DNA of 8,940 nt from Rhodospirillaceae bacterium. Lineage in GTDB: Bacteria; Pseudomonadota; Alphaproteobacteria; UBA9219. The position numbers and the translations under genes are program-made. The stretch spans positions 1-8,940 of the forward strand of contig DOBW01000120.1 in assembly GCA_003504035.1 (NCBI GenBank), given 5' to 3'. Positions 1 through 6,422 of the stretch are shown piece by piece; the first letter of the stretch is position 1, and every line of letters begins with the position of its first letter. A model generated the notes under the pieces. The model did no database searches and had not been told where the DNA came from. It saw only the letters and a list, made by a program, of their open reading frames with translations.

Positions 1-756
1 CAGCTCCAACGCATTTTGGAAATGACGGGCATGTCAACACATGCCAAAGATTTTTCAACACAAAGTACATTTACCGGCGAGGACAAAAATATTCGCCCTG
101 ATGTGATTGTCTCACTACCCGGCAATCGCTGCGTTATCATTGACAGCAAAGTGCCGCTGAGTGCTTATCTCGATTCCGTTCAGACCAATGACGACAATGC
201 ACGCGGCGATGCGATTAAACAACATGCGCGACATTTGAAAGACCACATCAAAACGCTTTCCAGCAAAGCTTATTGGAACAAAATTGAAGGCACACCGGAG
301 TTTGTTGTTCTGTTTCTTCCTGGTGAGCATTTCTTGTCGGCTGCACTCGACAGCGATAACGATCTCATGGAGTACAGCGCTAAAAACCAAGTTGTTCTGG
401 CAACACCCATGACCCTTATTGCTCTTTTGCGTACCGTTTCTTTCGGCTGGCGGCAAGAGGCCTTACAAGAAAATGCGCGTCAGATTTCTGATCTTGGCGG
501 CAAGCTTTTTGGCGCTCTGAGTAAATTCTCGGCACATTTCGGAAAAGTCGGCTCACGCCTAAGCAGCGCAGTGGATGCGTATAATAGCTCGGTCGGCTCT
601 TTGGATCGCAATGTGCTGGTTAAATCGCGGAAGCTCGCTGAATGCGGCGTAGCCTCAGGTGAAACAGAGATTGAAACGCCTGCCCTTATTGAAAAAGAAC
701 CGCGCCTGACACTCGTTGGCACAGAAACACCCAAAATTGCAAAAACTAAAGAATAG
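1..756 (+). CDS. rmuC: DNA recombination protein RmuC, 3' part (5' end outside window)
   Basis: The reading frame is open from the first base, so this is the C-terminal 251 residues of a longer protein; RmuC proteins are usually about 350-500 residues. The family resembles nucleases and, in E. coli, limits inversions at short inverted repeats; its biochemical activity is poorly defined. The RmuC core is visible: the N-terminal part carries the RPDVIVSLPG stretch followed by IIDSKVPLSAY, matching the family pattern of a DV-V-LP strand and a D-[SA]-K-x-P-L motif. The next section contains FVVLFLPGEHFLSAAL and a TPMTLIALLRTV helix, both typical. The last ~30 residues are charged and low in complexity, probably a disordered tail. 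An in-frame TTG at base 16 is not the true start, because homologous sequence continues upstream of it. The stop lies 10 bases before def, so it is probably the first visible gene of the operon. Identification rests on recognised motifs, not a search. Confidence 0.88.
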   Translation, partial: QLQRILEMTGMSTHAKDFSTQSTFTGEDKNIRPDVIVSLPGNRCVIIDSKVPLSAYLDSVQTNDDNARGDAIKQHARHLKDHIKTLSSKAYWNKIEGTPEFVVLFLPGEHFLSAALDSDNDLMEYSAKNQVVLATPMTLIALLRTVSFGWRQEALQENARQISDLGGKLFGALSKFSAHFGKVGSRLSSAVDAYNSSVGSLDRNVLVKSRKLAECGVASGETEIETPALIEKEPRLTLVGTETPKIAKTKE

Positions 757-766
757 AGAAAACAAG

Positions 767-1315
767 ATGGCTATTTTAGAAATACGCACCGTTCCCGATC
801 CTGTCTTGCGACAAAAGGCCGCACCTATTGCCGCTATAGACAAAGAAATCGTTACCATCATACAAGACATGCTGGAGACGATGTATACGGACGGCATTGG
901 TCTTGCGGCCAATCAAGTAGGCATTCTCAAACGCGTGATTGTTTTGGATATCTCTGACTCACGTGATGGCAGCGAAGCCCTTATTATGGTCAATCCAACC
1001 ATTCTTGAATCTTCCAAAGACACCTTTACCTACCGCGAGGGATGCTTGTCTGTCCGGCCTGTCTCCAGCGATAATTCCTCGGATCTTTTTGCAAATGTGA
1101 CGCGCCCACGCAAAATCCGCGTGCGTTATCTGGATCAAACCGGAAAAACATGTGAAATTGAAGCCGAAGAGCTTCTGAGCCAATGCATACAGCACGAAAT
1201 GGATCATCTGGATGGTGTTTTATTTACCGATCATGTCTCGGCGCTAAAACGCAATATGATTATGCGCAAAATTGAAAAGCTTCGTCGCAACATGTCCTCT
1301 GACAAACCTTTGTAA
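767..1315 (+). CDS. def: Peptide deformylase
   Basis: This cytoplasmic metalloenzyme removes the N-formyl group from nascent polypeptides, undoing the formylation that Fmt makes. The product is 182 residues. All three signature motifs are present: GIGLAANQ (residues 43-50), EGCLS (91-95, metal ligand Cys93) and QHEMDH (142-147, ligands His143 and His147, catalytic Glu144). The ATG at 767 is chosen because MAILEIRTVPDPVLR matches the family N-terminus; an in-frame upstream start at 716 would add 17 unsupported residues and overlap rmuC. The ribosome site is weak (AGAGAAAA), so coupling to rmuC is plausible. One oddity: between EGCLS and the conserved strand ANVTRPRKIRV there are about 8 more residues than in E. 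coli Def (VRPVSSDNSSDLF against IPEQR), and the usual VPG or IPE after CLS is VRP. The catalytic residues are intact, so I expect an active enzyme. Confidence 0.96.
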   Translation: MAILEIRTVPDPVLRQKAAPIAAIDKEIVTIIQDMLETMYTDGIGLAANQVGILKRVIVLDISDSRDGSEALIMVNPTILESSKDTFTYREGCLSVRPVSSDNSSDLFANVTRPRKIRVRYLDQTGKTCEIEAEELLSQCIQHEMDHLDGVLFTDHVSALKRNMIMRKIEKLRRNMSSDKPL

Positions 1316-1318
1316 GGA
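1314..1318 (+). promoter_or_regulatory. Shine-Dalgarno site of fmt
   Basis: AAGGA overlaps the last two bases of the def stop codon (TAA) and sits 6 bases before the fmt ATG at 1325. The spacing is ideal, so it fixes the fmt start and suggests that ribosomes finishing def help initiate fmt. Confidence 0.75.
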
Positions 1319-1324
1319 CACCTC

Positions 1325-2251
1325 ATGACTTCTCTTCGCCTTGTCTTTATGGGAACGCCCGATTTTGCTGTACCTGCTTTACGCACTTTGCACAAAGCTG
1401 GACACAACATTGTCGGTGTTTATTGTCAGCCACCCAAACCAGCACATCGCGGACACAAAATCAGAAAAACACCAGTCCATCTGGAAGCTGAAAAACTTGG
1501 GCTTCCCGTCCAAACGCCATCAACTCTACGCAACGCTCAAGAACAGGAAAAACTTGCAACACTTGCGCCAGATGCCATCATCGTTGCGGCCTATGGCCTT
1601 ATCCTGCCGCAAGAGGTTTTAGACACCCCACGCCTAGGTTGCTTGAACATTCATGCTTCACTCCTGCCGCGCTGGCGCGGCGCGGCACCGATCCACCGCG
1701 CTCTGCTTGCCGGAGACACCCAAACAGGCATCACCATCATGCAAATGGATGCCGGATTGGATACAGGGGACATGCTGCTCAAAAAAAGCCTTCCCATTGC
1801 CGCACAAGATACCAGCGCCACGCTGCACGATGCGCTTCGTGAAATGGGTGCAAGGCTCATCGTCAAAGCACTGGACCTTGCCCAAAACGGTAACTTAAAA
1901 CCCGAAGCACAAGACGAACAAAAATCAACCTACGCCGCCAAGCTCACACGCGAAGAAGGCAAGATTGAATGGAGCCAACCCGCGCTAGAAATTGAAAGAC
2001 AAATCCGCGCCCTCACCCCATGGCCCAGCACCTTTTTTAAACTTGGCGAAGAAACCATCAAACTTCTTGACGCAGAAATCACAGATAAGCTTTCGGGGCA
2101 AGCCGGCACGCTTCTTGATAAGGATTTTACCGTAGCGTGCGGCCAAGGTGCTTTGCGCCTTACCCTTGTTCAACAATCAGGCAAAAAGCCAACGGATGGA
2201 GCCTCCTTCTTGCGCGGAAAACGACTTGAGAAGGGTTTTGTTTTTCCATGA
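1325..2251 (+). CDS. fmt: Methionyl-tRNA formyltransferase
   Basis: The enzyme transfers a formyl group from 10-formyltetrahydrofolate to the methionine on initiator tRNA in the cytoplasm. The product is 308 residues, the normal family length. The N-terminal formyltransferase domain begins LRLVFMGTPDFAVPAL. The catalytic triad is visible: Asn108 and His110 in NIHASLLPRWRGAAPIHRAL, and Asp146 in MDAGLDTGDML, equivalent to Asn106, His108 and Asp144 of E. coli. The C-terminal tRNA-binding domain starts near residue 200 with KLTREEGKIEW and RQIRALTPWPSTFF. The start is supported by AAGGA 6 bases upstream. It sits 9 bases after def, its functional partner, and its TGA stop overlaps the truA ATG as ATGA. 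Nothing in the protein looks unusual. Confidence 0.97.
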   Translation: MTSLRLVFMGTPDFAVPALRTLHKAGHNIVGVYCQPPKPAHRGHKIRKTPVHLEAEKLGLPVQTPSTLRNAQEQEKLATLAPDAIIVAAYGLILPQEVLDTPRLGCLNIHASLLPRWRGAAPIHRALLAGDTQTGITIMQMDAGLDTGDMLLKKSLPIAAQDTSATLHDALREMGARLIVKALDLAQNGNLKPEAQDEQKSTYAAKLTREEGKIEWSQPALEIERQIRALTPWPSTFFKLGEETIKLLDAEITDKLSGQAGTLLDKDFTVACGQGALRLTLVQQSGKKPTDGASFLRGKRLEKGFVFP

Positions 2252-3006
2252 CACGCTGGAAGCTCACCATAGAATATGACGGCAGCGCTTTTTTCGGCTG
2301 GCAAAAGCAAGCGGAAGATATTTCTGTTCAACAAATCCTTGAAGAAGCCATTGAGAAATTCTCCAGCGAAAAAATCCGCCTTTTCGTTGCAGGAAGAACC
2401 GACACAGGCGTGCATGCACGCGCCCAAATAGCCCATTTTGATCTTCAAAAGGAATATGACGCGATTGAAATTCAAGGGGCGATTAATTTTCATATTAAAG
2501 AACATCGGATTTCTATCATCAGCGCAGAAATTGTTCCTGATAATTTCCATGCGCGTTTCGATGCTCTTTCGCGAACTTACCGCTATTTGATTATCAATCG
2601 CCGCCCGACTTTAGCGCTCAATAAAGGCAAAGCATGGCATTTCCCGCGCCCCCTTGAGCTCGCCCCCATGCAAGAAGCCGCCGCCCTTCTTATTGGCGAC
2701 CATGATTTTTCAACCTTTCGTGCACACCATTGTCAGGCAAAATCACCCATCAAAACGATGGAAGCAATAGACATCAGCCAAACAGGCGAGCTGTTTATTT
2801 TTAATGTTCGCGCCCGCTCCTTCCTTTATCATCAGGTCCGTAACATCGTTGGCAGCCTAAGCTTGGTCGGTGCAGGAAAATGGAGCGTAGACGATTTCAA
2901 CACTGCCTTCCAAGCTGCCGATAGGACAAAAGGCGGCCCGACAGCCCCAGCAGAAGGGCTTTATTTCTGGGAAGTCGTTTATCCCGAAAATGAAAACAAA
3001 AACTGA
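2248..3006 (+). CDS. truA: tRNA pseudouridine(38-40) synthase TruA
   Basis: TruA converts uridines 38, 39 and 40 of the tRNA anticodon stem-loop to pseudouridine. The product is 252 residues, a usual length. The N-terminal EYDGSAFFGWQKQ is characteristic. The catalytic Asp52 lies in AGRTDTGVHARAQ (residues 48-60). The conserved LSRTYRYLI segment carries the active-site Tyr111. The second half holds HDFSTFRA, RSFLYHQVRNIVG (190-202) and the C-terminal GPTAPAEGLYF signature. The start codon overlaps the fmt stop (ATGA); the nearest purine stretch, AAGGG at 2231-2235, is 12 bases away, so translation probably depends on coupling. It is the last gene of the housekeeping cluster. In several alphaproteobacteria dapE follows at this point; here a pilus operon does, after 213 bases. 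I see no clear intrinsic terminator after the stop. Confidence 0.97.
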   Translation: MTRWKLTIEYDGSAFFGWQKQAEDISVQQILEEAIEKFSSEKIRLFVAGRTDTGVHARAQIAHFDLQKEYDAIEIQGAINFHIKEHRISIISAEIVPDNFHARFDALSRTYRYLIINRRPTLALNKGKAWHFPRPLELAPMQEAAALLIGDHDFSTFRAHHCQAKSPIKTMEAIDISQTGELFIFNVRARSFLYHQVRNIVGSLSLVGAGKWSVDDFNTAFQAADRTKGGPTAPAEGLYFWEVVYPENENKN

Positions 3007-3077
3007 TTTTGAATTTTCTTTAAAAAAATGGCTCTAAGAAACTTTCTAAAACGTAGATTTTCGGTGCATAGGTATGG

Positions 3078-3086
3078 TTATCCACA
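3078..3086 (+). promoter_or_regulatory. DnaA box 1 (TTATCCACA)
   Basis: A perfect match to the high-affinity DnaA consensus TTATNCACA on the + strand, in non-coding DNA. Known consequence of the motif: binding by the initiator DnaA, either at origins or at DnaA-regulated promoters. Which of these applies here is inference. Confidence 0.75.
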
Positions 3087-3097
3087 ACTTATGCGCG

Positions 3098-3106
3098 TTA
3101 TCCACA
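3098..3106 (+). promoter_or_regulatory. DnaA box 2 (TTATCCACA)
   Basis: A second perfect TTATCCACA in the same orientation as box 1, with identical 9-base sequence and a start-to-start distance of 20 bases. It ends 2 bases before the CtrA-type palindrome, so occupancy of the two sites could be mutually exclusive or cooperative. Confidence 0.75.
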
Positions 3107-3108
3107 AG

Positions 3109-3123
3109 TTAACGAGTCGTTAA
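3109..3123 (+). promoter_or_regulatory. CtrA-type site (TTAA-N7-TTAA) with embedded GANTC
   Basis: TTAACGAGTCGTTAA is a perfect inverted repeat (7-bp arms, 1-base centre) and exactly fits TTAA-N7-TTAA, the full binding motif of the alphaproteobacterial cell-cycle regulator CtrA. Its centre, GAGTC at 3114-3118, fits GANTC, the target of the CcrM adenine methyltransferase. Another GANTC (GACTC) follows at 3130-3134. In Caulobacter, CtrA blocks initiation at the origin and activates pilus genes; whether either role applies here is inferred from position only. A generic dimeric repressor could also use this palindrome. Confidence 0.65.
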
Positions 3124-3219
3124 AATTTTGACTCTGCATACCATTCAGTTCACTCTAGGCACCCTTTAGTATGCCTTTAACATCTTCCTATATCCCACTT
3201 ATATCAAAGAAAGTTTTTC

Positions 3220-4935
3220 GTGCGCAGATCTTTTGTCTTTTTTACAATGTTAACGTTAACACTTTCCCTTATAGGTTGCTCTGGTGTTTTTCCATCTGAC
3301 CAGATTGACCCATCAGGCGATTTAACGCGCGATGATTATCTAGCCCTTCGGTATCGAGGAGATATCGATGAAGATCAACCGGTTCTTCATCCGCACCCCT
3401 CTTCTAAGGCCCCTTACAAAACCAAGGTAAAACCCCCAGAAAAACCCAAGATCAAAGAAAAGCGGGTCAGCCTGTCGGTAACGGACTCGGTTCCTTTGCG
3501 CGATGTTTTGATCGAACTTGGCCGCGAAGGCAAAGTTAATATGGAGATTGATCCCCGCATTTCTGGCGGTGTTATTTTCTCTGCAAGCGATCAGCCTTTC
3601 AGCGTTGTCCTACGCCGCATATGTGCCTTGGCAGGATTACGTTATCAACGCGAAGAAGGCTTTGTCCGCATCGAACTGGATGACCCCTACCAACAATCTT
3701 ATGCTCTCGATTATTTAAGCCTTGCACGCAAGACAAACAGCGTTGTTGCCATAGCCACAAATGTTTTTGATGTAGATGTAGCCGACGGCAACAAAGGATC
3801 ATCGGGATCCAATAATGGAAGCAACAATTCTACGGCACAAATATCTAGCGCTTCTGAAGCCGATTTTTGGAAAGATGTTGAAAAATCACTCCCCCATGTG
3901 CTGGCAACAGCAAGCAATAAAAGCTTTGGCGCGCATAACAAAAAAAGTGGCCCTAAAAGCAATTTCAGCATCGACAGACAAGCGGGGCTTGTTACTGTCT
4001 TTGGGAACGCAAGGCAACATGAAGCCGTCGCACATTACATCAAGCGTCTTGAGAAGAAAACGTCAGCACAGGTTTTAATCGAAGCACGCATCATTGAAGT
4101 TGAACTAAATGAAGATTTTGAAAGCGGCATTAACTGGAGCTCTCTTGCCAAAGGATCTTCTGCCATAGCCGCTCAATTTGGTTCATCGGGTGCTTCTAGT
4201 CTTATGTCTGGTGCTGATAGCGGCATTTTCACAGCCAAAATTGACACAAGAGATATCACAGGCATCTTAAATCTCGTGCGTACATTTGGGACAACGCGGG
4301 TTTTGTCCTCACCGCGCCTCACCGTCATGAACAATCAAACCGCCGTATTGAAAGTCGCGCGCAACGAAGTTTATTTTCTAACTTCAGCCCAGTTTCCAAC
4401 CAACATAACAACAACAGGCACGACCATTTCCGGTACGCCTATTTTCTCCAGCACGCCTCACACCGTCCCCGTAGGCCTTGTTATGACAGTTCAGCCCGCC
4501 ATCAATAGCCGAACCAACCGTATTACCATGACTCTGCGGCCTACTATTTCTCGCGTTGTCTCTTATGTAAGCGACCCTTCTATTGCGCTCAATGCCGCAA
4601 CAGCAGGGGCAACAACAACGATTGAATCGGAAATTCCCGTGTTGGCTGTACGTGAAATGGATTCAGTCTTGCAACTTCAATCAGGTGAAGTCGCTGTCCT
4701 AGGCGGGTTGATGCAAGACAGTTCAGAAAACCAAGATCAAGGTGTCCCGCCTTTCGACACGCTCCCACTTATCGGAAATTTTGCCAAATCGCGCAGTAAT
4801 GACGGCACAACAAGTGAGCTTGTCATTCTTCTGCGCGCAACCATTTTAGAAAATTCTGAACCCGATAGCACTGACAAAGATCTTTATCAGTACTACAACA
4901 ATGATCCACGCCCCATCCTCCAGCCCAAAACCTAA
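3220..4935 (+). CDS. Secretin lipoprotein, MshL/PilQ/GspD superfamily (outer-membrane pilus or secretion pore)
   Basis: A 571-residue secretin that should form the multimeric outer-membrane channel for the pilus. The GTG start is preferred over the ATG at 3247 because it gives a complete lipoprotein signal: MRR, a hydrophobic stretch and lipobox LIGC with Cys20 as the acylated residue. Purine-rich AAAGAAAG lies 6-7 bases upstream. Residues ~50-80 are Pro/Lys-rich, probably a periplasmic linker. A short secretin/TonB N-terminal (STN-like) domain spans ~84-150 (VPLRDVLIELGREGKVN, ISGGVIF). A Gly/Ser/Asn-rich insert lies at ~189-211. The secretin domain covers ~280-550: LVRTFGTTRVLSSPRLTVMN from 352, VPVGLVMTVQP at 416, EIPVL at 471, GEVAVLGGLM from 489 and DTLPLIGNFAKSR from 513. 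Order and sequence resemble MshL of MSHA pili most, but a PilQ or GspD label cannot be excluded. First gene of the operon, downstream of the DnaA/CtrA motif cluster. Confidence 0.9.
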   Translation: MRRSFVFFTMLTLTLSLIGCSGVFPSDQIDPSGDLTRDDYLALRYRGDIDEDQPVLHPHPSSKAPYKTKVKPPEKPKIKEKRVSLSVTDSVPLRDVLIELGREGKVNMEIDPRISGGVIFSASDQPFSVVLRRICALAGLRYQREEGFVRIELDDPYQQSYALDYLSLARKTNSVVAIATNVFDVDVADGNKGSSGSNNGSNNSTAQISSASEADFWKDVEKSLPHVLATASNKSFGAHNKKSGPKSNFSIDRQAGLVTVFGNARQHEAVAHYIKRLEKKTSAQVLIEARIIEVELNEDFESGINWSSLAKGSSAIAAQFGSSGASSLMSGADSGIFTAKIDTRDITGILNLVRTFGTTRVLSSPRLTVMNNQTAVLKVARNEVYFLTSAQFPTNITTTGTTISGTPIFSSTPHTVPVGLVMTVQPAINSRTNRITMTLRPTISRVVSYVSDPSIALNAATAGATTTIESEIPVLAVREMDSVLQLQSGEVAVLGGLMQDSSENQDQGVPPFDTLPLIGNFAKSRSNDGTTSELVILLRATILENSEPDSTDKDLYQYYNNDPRPILQPKT

Positions 4936-4936
4936 A

Positions 4937-4941
4937 AAGGA
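4937..4941 (+). promoter_or_regulatory. Shine-Dalgarno site of the first prepilin gene
   Basis: AAGGA lies 7 bases before the ATG at 4949 and just after the secretin stop. It decides the start: an in-frame ATG at 4901 lies within the secretin gene and would place 16 extra residues ahead of a leader that already fits. Confidence 0.8.
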
Positions 4942-4948
4942 AAGAACA

Positions 4949-5593
4949 ATGCCTAAGAATAAAAAAAACACAGGATTTACACTCGTTGAAATTTCTATTG
5001 TTCTGGTCATCATAGGCTTGATTATTGGTGGTGTTTTGACCGGACAACAAGTTATCCAAAATGCGCGAATATCCAATACGATCAATGGCATTCAGGCCTA
5101 TCAGGCACAACTTCAAACTTATTCCCAAAATTATGGGGCCCTTCCCGGTGACGACGCAAGCGCCGCTACGCGCTTTGACGGTGTGACGGCCTGTTCTGGC
5201 ACAGGCTGCGGAGATGGAAAAATTGGAACAAACAACTCCTTTGATGCCGCCTCGGACGCAACAGGCGATGCCGCAGAAAGCCGTCAAGTTTGGGCTCATT
5301 TACGTGCGGCTAATCTGGTCAAAAACCAAATATCCGGTAACAATGATACTTCCGTTCAACCCTCAAACCCCTTTAGCGGCATTTATGGTTTTCAAAACGG
5401 AACCGAAGATGGTGTCTTTTCAACAACTGTTTTATGTCTGGACAAAGTTCCTTCAACGGCAGCTCAAGCCATCGATTCACGGCTTGATGACGGCGTTAAA
5501 GACAAGGGATCACTCCAATCCATTGAAGGTGGAGAAGATGGCGACACAACCTATAAAGAAGACACAATTTATACGCTGTGCATCAGCATGTAA
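4949..5593 (+). CDS. Type IV prepilin, probable major pilin of the operon
   Basis: A 214-residue prepilin. The short basic leader MPKNKKNTG ends at Gly9, the expected cleavage site for a prepilin peptidase, followed by Phe10 (to be N-methylated) and Glu14 (the conserved +5 Glu). The hydrophobic helix runs to about residue 35 (IVLVIIGLIIGGVLTGQQ) and serves as membrane anchor and then fibre core. After the amphipathic segment comes GALPGDD (63-69), common in this pilin group. Four cysteines (82, 87, 163, 211) allow two disulfides: one tight loop in a Gly-rich ACSGTGCGDG segment, and one joining the late strand to the C-terminus, the usual pilin D-region pattern. The final residues YTLCISM fit that pattern. 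It lies 13 bases after the secretin gene; its last 56 bases overlap the next gene. Being smaller and promoter-proximal it is the likelier major subunit, but that is inference. Confidence 0.9.
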   Translation: MPKNKKNTGFTLVEISIVLVIIGLIIGGVLTGQQVIQNARISNTINGIQAYQAQLQTYSQNYGALPGDDASAATRFDGVTACSGTGCGDGKIGTNNSFDAASDATGDAAESRQVWAHLRAANLVKNQISGNNDTSVQPSNPFSGIYGFQNGTEDGVFSTTVLCLDKVPSTAAQAIDSRLDDGVKDKGSLQSIEGGEDGDTTYKEDTIYTLCISM

Positions 5594-6422
5594 GGCAGGT
5601 GCAAGATCAGGTTTCACCCTCGTGGAGATGAGCCTTGTGCTCGTCATTATCGGCATGATTATCCTGATTGTTTTTCCAGCCCTTCAAGCCGTACGCAAAA
5701 GCTCACAGCAAAGCCTGACCAACAGCAACCTTGCAACATTAATGCGTGCAAGTGCTGCCTTCGCGCAGGCTAATGGCTGCCTTCCCTGTCCCACGCCAGC
5801 AGGAACACTGGGCAACAACTTTGGTCACGTACGCGGTAAATCGGGAGAACCTCTTTGCAGCGATTGTGCTATAGCCGAAGGCGTTGTGCCTTTTGCCTCT
5901 TTGGGAATCCCCGCTGCAACAGCCAAGGATGGATGGGGTCGTTGGATCACCCTGCGCATTGATCCGGCATTGGCTATCAATTTCGGCATTGTTCCTCCTA
6001 CAGCAGCCTGCACCGCCAGTGATGCCCCTCCCTGTCTTTTAGACGCCAGCCAAAAAGGTTTGTGTCAAGCAAACCTTCCAAACACAAGGCGTATCACAGT
6101 ATCAACATTTGATCCTTTATCTGGAGCGCCGACTATTACTTCTCCGATTGCCATTTTATTCCTGAGCCACGGCCCAAACGGTCATGGCGCGTATAAAACA
6201 GGAGTAAGTCAAACCAACACACTGCATGACTATCAAGGCCCGTCCACCGCCTGTTCAACTTTTGGCGGGTTTGAGCGCTGCAACACAGATGATAATGCTT
6301 CCTTTGTCGACGCCATACGCACAAATAATCCAAGCAACCCTTTTGATGATTTCCTTCTTTACATGGACCGCAACGCTTTTATTGCTTCGCTCGGAAGCGG
6401 CGTTTGCCAAACAACGTGGTGA
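5538..6422 (+). CDS. Cysteine-rich type IV prepilin-like protein (probable minor pilin)
   Basis: A 294-residue prepilin-like protein. Gly25|Phe26 is the processing site, with Glu30 at +5 and hydrophobic helix MSLVLVIIGMIILIVFPAL. The only usable upstream start in frame is ATG 5538, with GGTGGAG 3 bases before it; this overlaps the previous gene by 56 bases and gives a 25-residue basic leader that itself has two cysteines. The mature part has ten cysteines (81, 84, 107, 110, 158, 166, 176, 239, 248, 290), including CLPCP and CSDC, suggesting a heavily disulfide-bonded periplasmic domain. Other landmarks are VVPFASLGIP, DGWGRW, FLSHGPNGHGAY and FDDFLLYM, which recall a family of large pseudopilins with LPCP, SHGxNG and DD motifs. 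Size and composition suggest a minor or tip pilin, possibly adhesive; that role is inference. Its TGA shares the A with the ATG of the ATPase gene. Confidence 0.85.
   Translation: MATQPIKKTQFIRCASACKAGARSGFTLVEMSLVLVIIGMIILIVFPALQAVRKSSQQSLTNSNLATLMRASAAFAQANGCLPCPTPAGTLGNNFGHVRGKSGEPLCSDCAIAEGVVPFASLGIPAATAKDGWGRWITLRIDPALAINFGIVPPTAACTASDAPPCLLDASQKGLCQANLPNTRRITVSTFDPLSGAPTITSPIAILFLSHGPNGHGAYKTGVSQTNTLHDYQGPSTACSTFGGFERCNTDDNASFVDAIRTNNPSNPFDDFLLYMDRNAFIASLGSGVCQTTW

Larger units (their letters stand above)
3077..3111 (+). repeat. 15-bp direct repeat pair, 20-bp period, containing the DnaA boxes
   Basis: GTTATCCACAACTTA (3077-3091) and GTTATCCACAAGTTA (3097-3111) match at 14 of 15 positions. 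They are offset by exactly 20 bases, close to two helical turns, so two bound proteins would sit on the same DNA face. The repeat extends beyond the 9-bp DnaA core on both sides. Confidence 0.9.
3007..3219 (+). other. Intergenic regulatory region between truA and the pilus operon
   Basis: This 213-base gap is the only substantial non-coding stretch in the window. From left to right it holds an AT-rich segment (about 3007-3062) with runs of A and T, two DnaA boxes (3078-3086 and 3098-3106), a CtrA-type palindrome (3109-3123), a second GANTC (3130-3134), and about 85 bases with no recognised motif before the GTG start. A TTGACT at 3128-3133 resembles a -35 hexamer, but no good -10 lies at the right distance. 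No GC-rich hairpin followed by T residues is present, so truA may be terminated some other way or transcription may read through. No small ORF with convincing coding character was seen. Confidence 0.8.

Noticed and set aside
716..766. Upstream start for def at 716
   Set aside because: It would add 17 residues unlike any deformylase N-terminus and overlap rmuC; ATG 767 matches the family.
3030..3060. Intrinsic terminator after truA
   Set aside because: AGAAACTTTCT followed by A-rich sequence gives only a short AT stem with no loop space and no T tract.
3158..3174. Sigma-54 promoter (GGCAC ... ATGC)
   Set aside because: The GG and GC elements are separated by 13 bases, not the required 10.
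3136..3174. Inverted repeat GCATAC ... GTATGC
   Set aside because: Only 6-bp arms with a 27-base loop in AT-rich DNA; easily chance.
3202..3214. IHF site (TATCAA-N4-...)
   Set aside because: The TTR half does not follow at the required spacing.
5520..5640. Frameshift splitting one long pilin gene into two
   Set aside because: Each frame encodes its own complete prepilin signal (GFTLVE plus hydrophobic helix), and the first protein ends in the expected disulfide-bearing C-terminus, so these are two genes. The overlap is kept as a finding.
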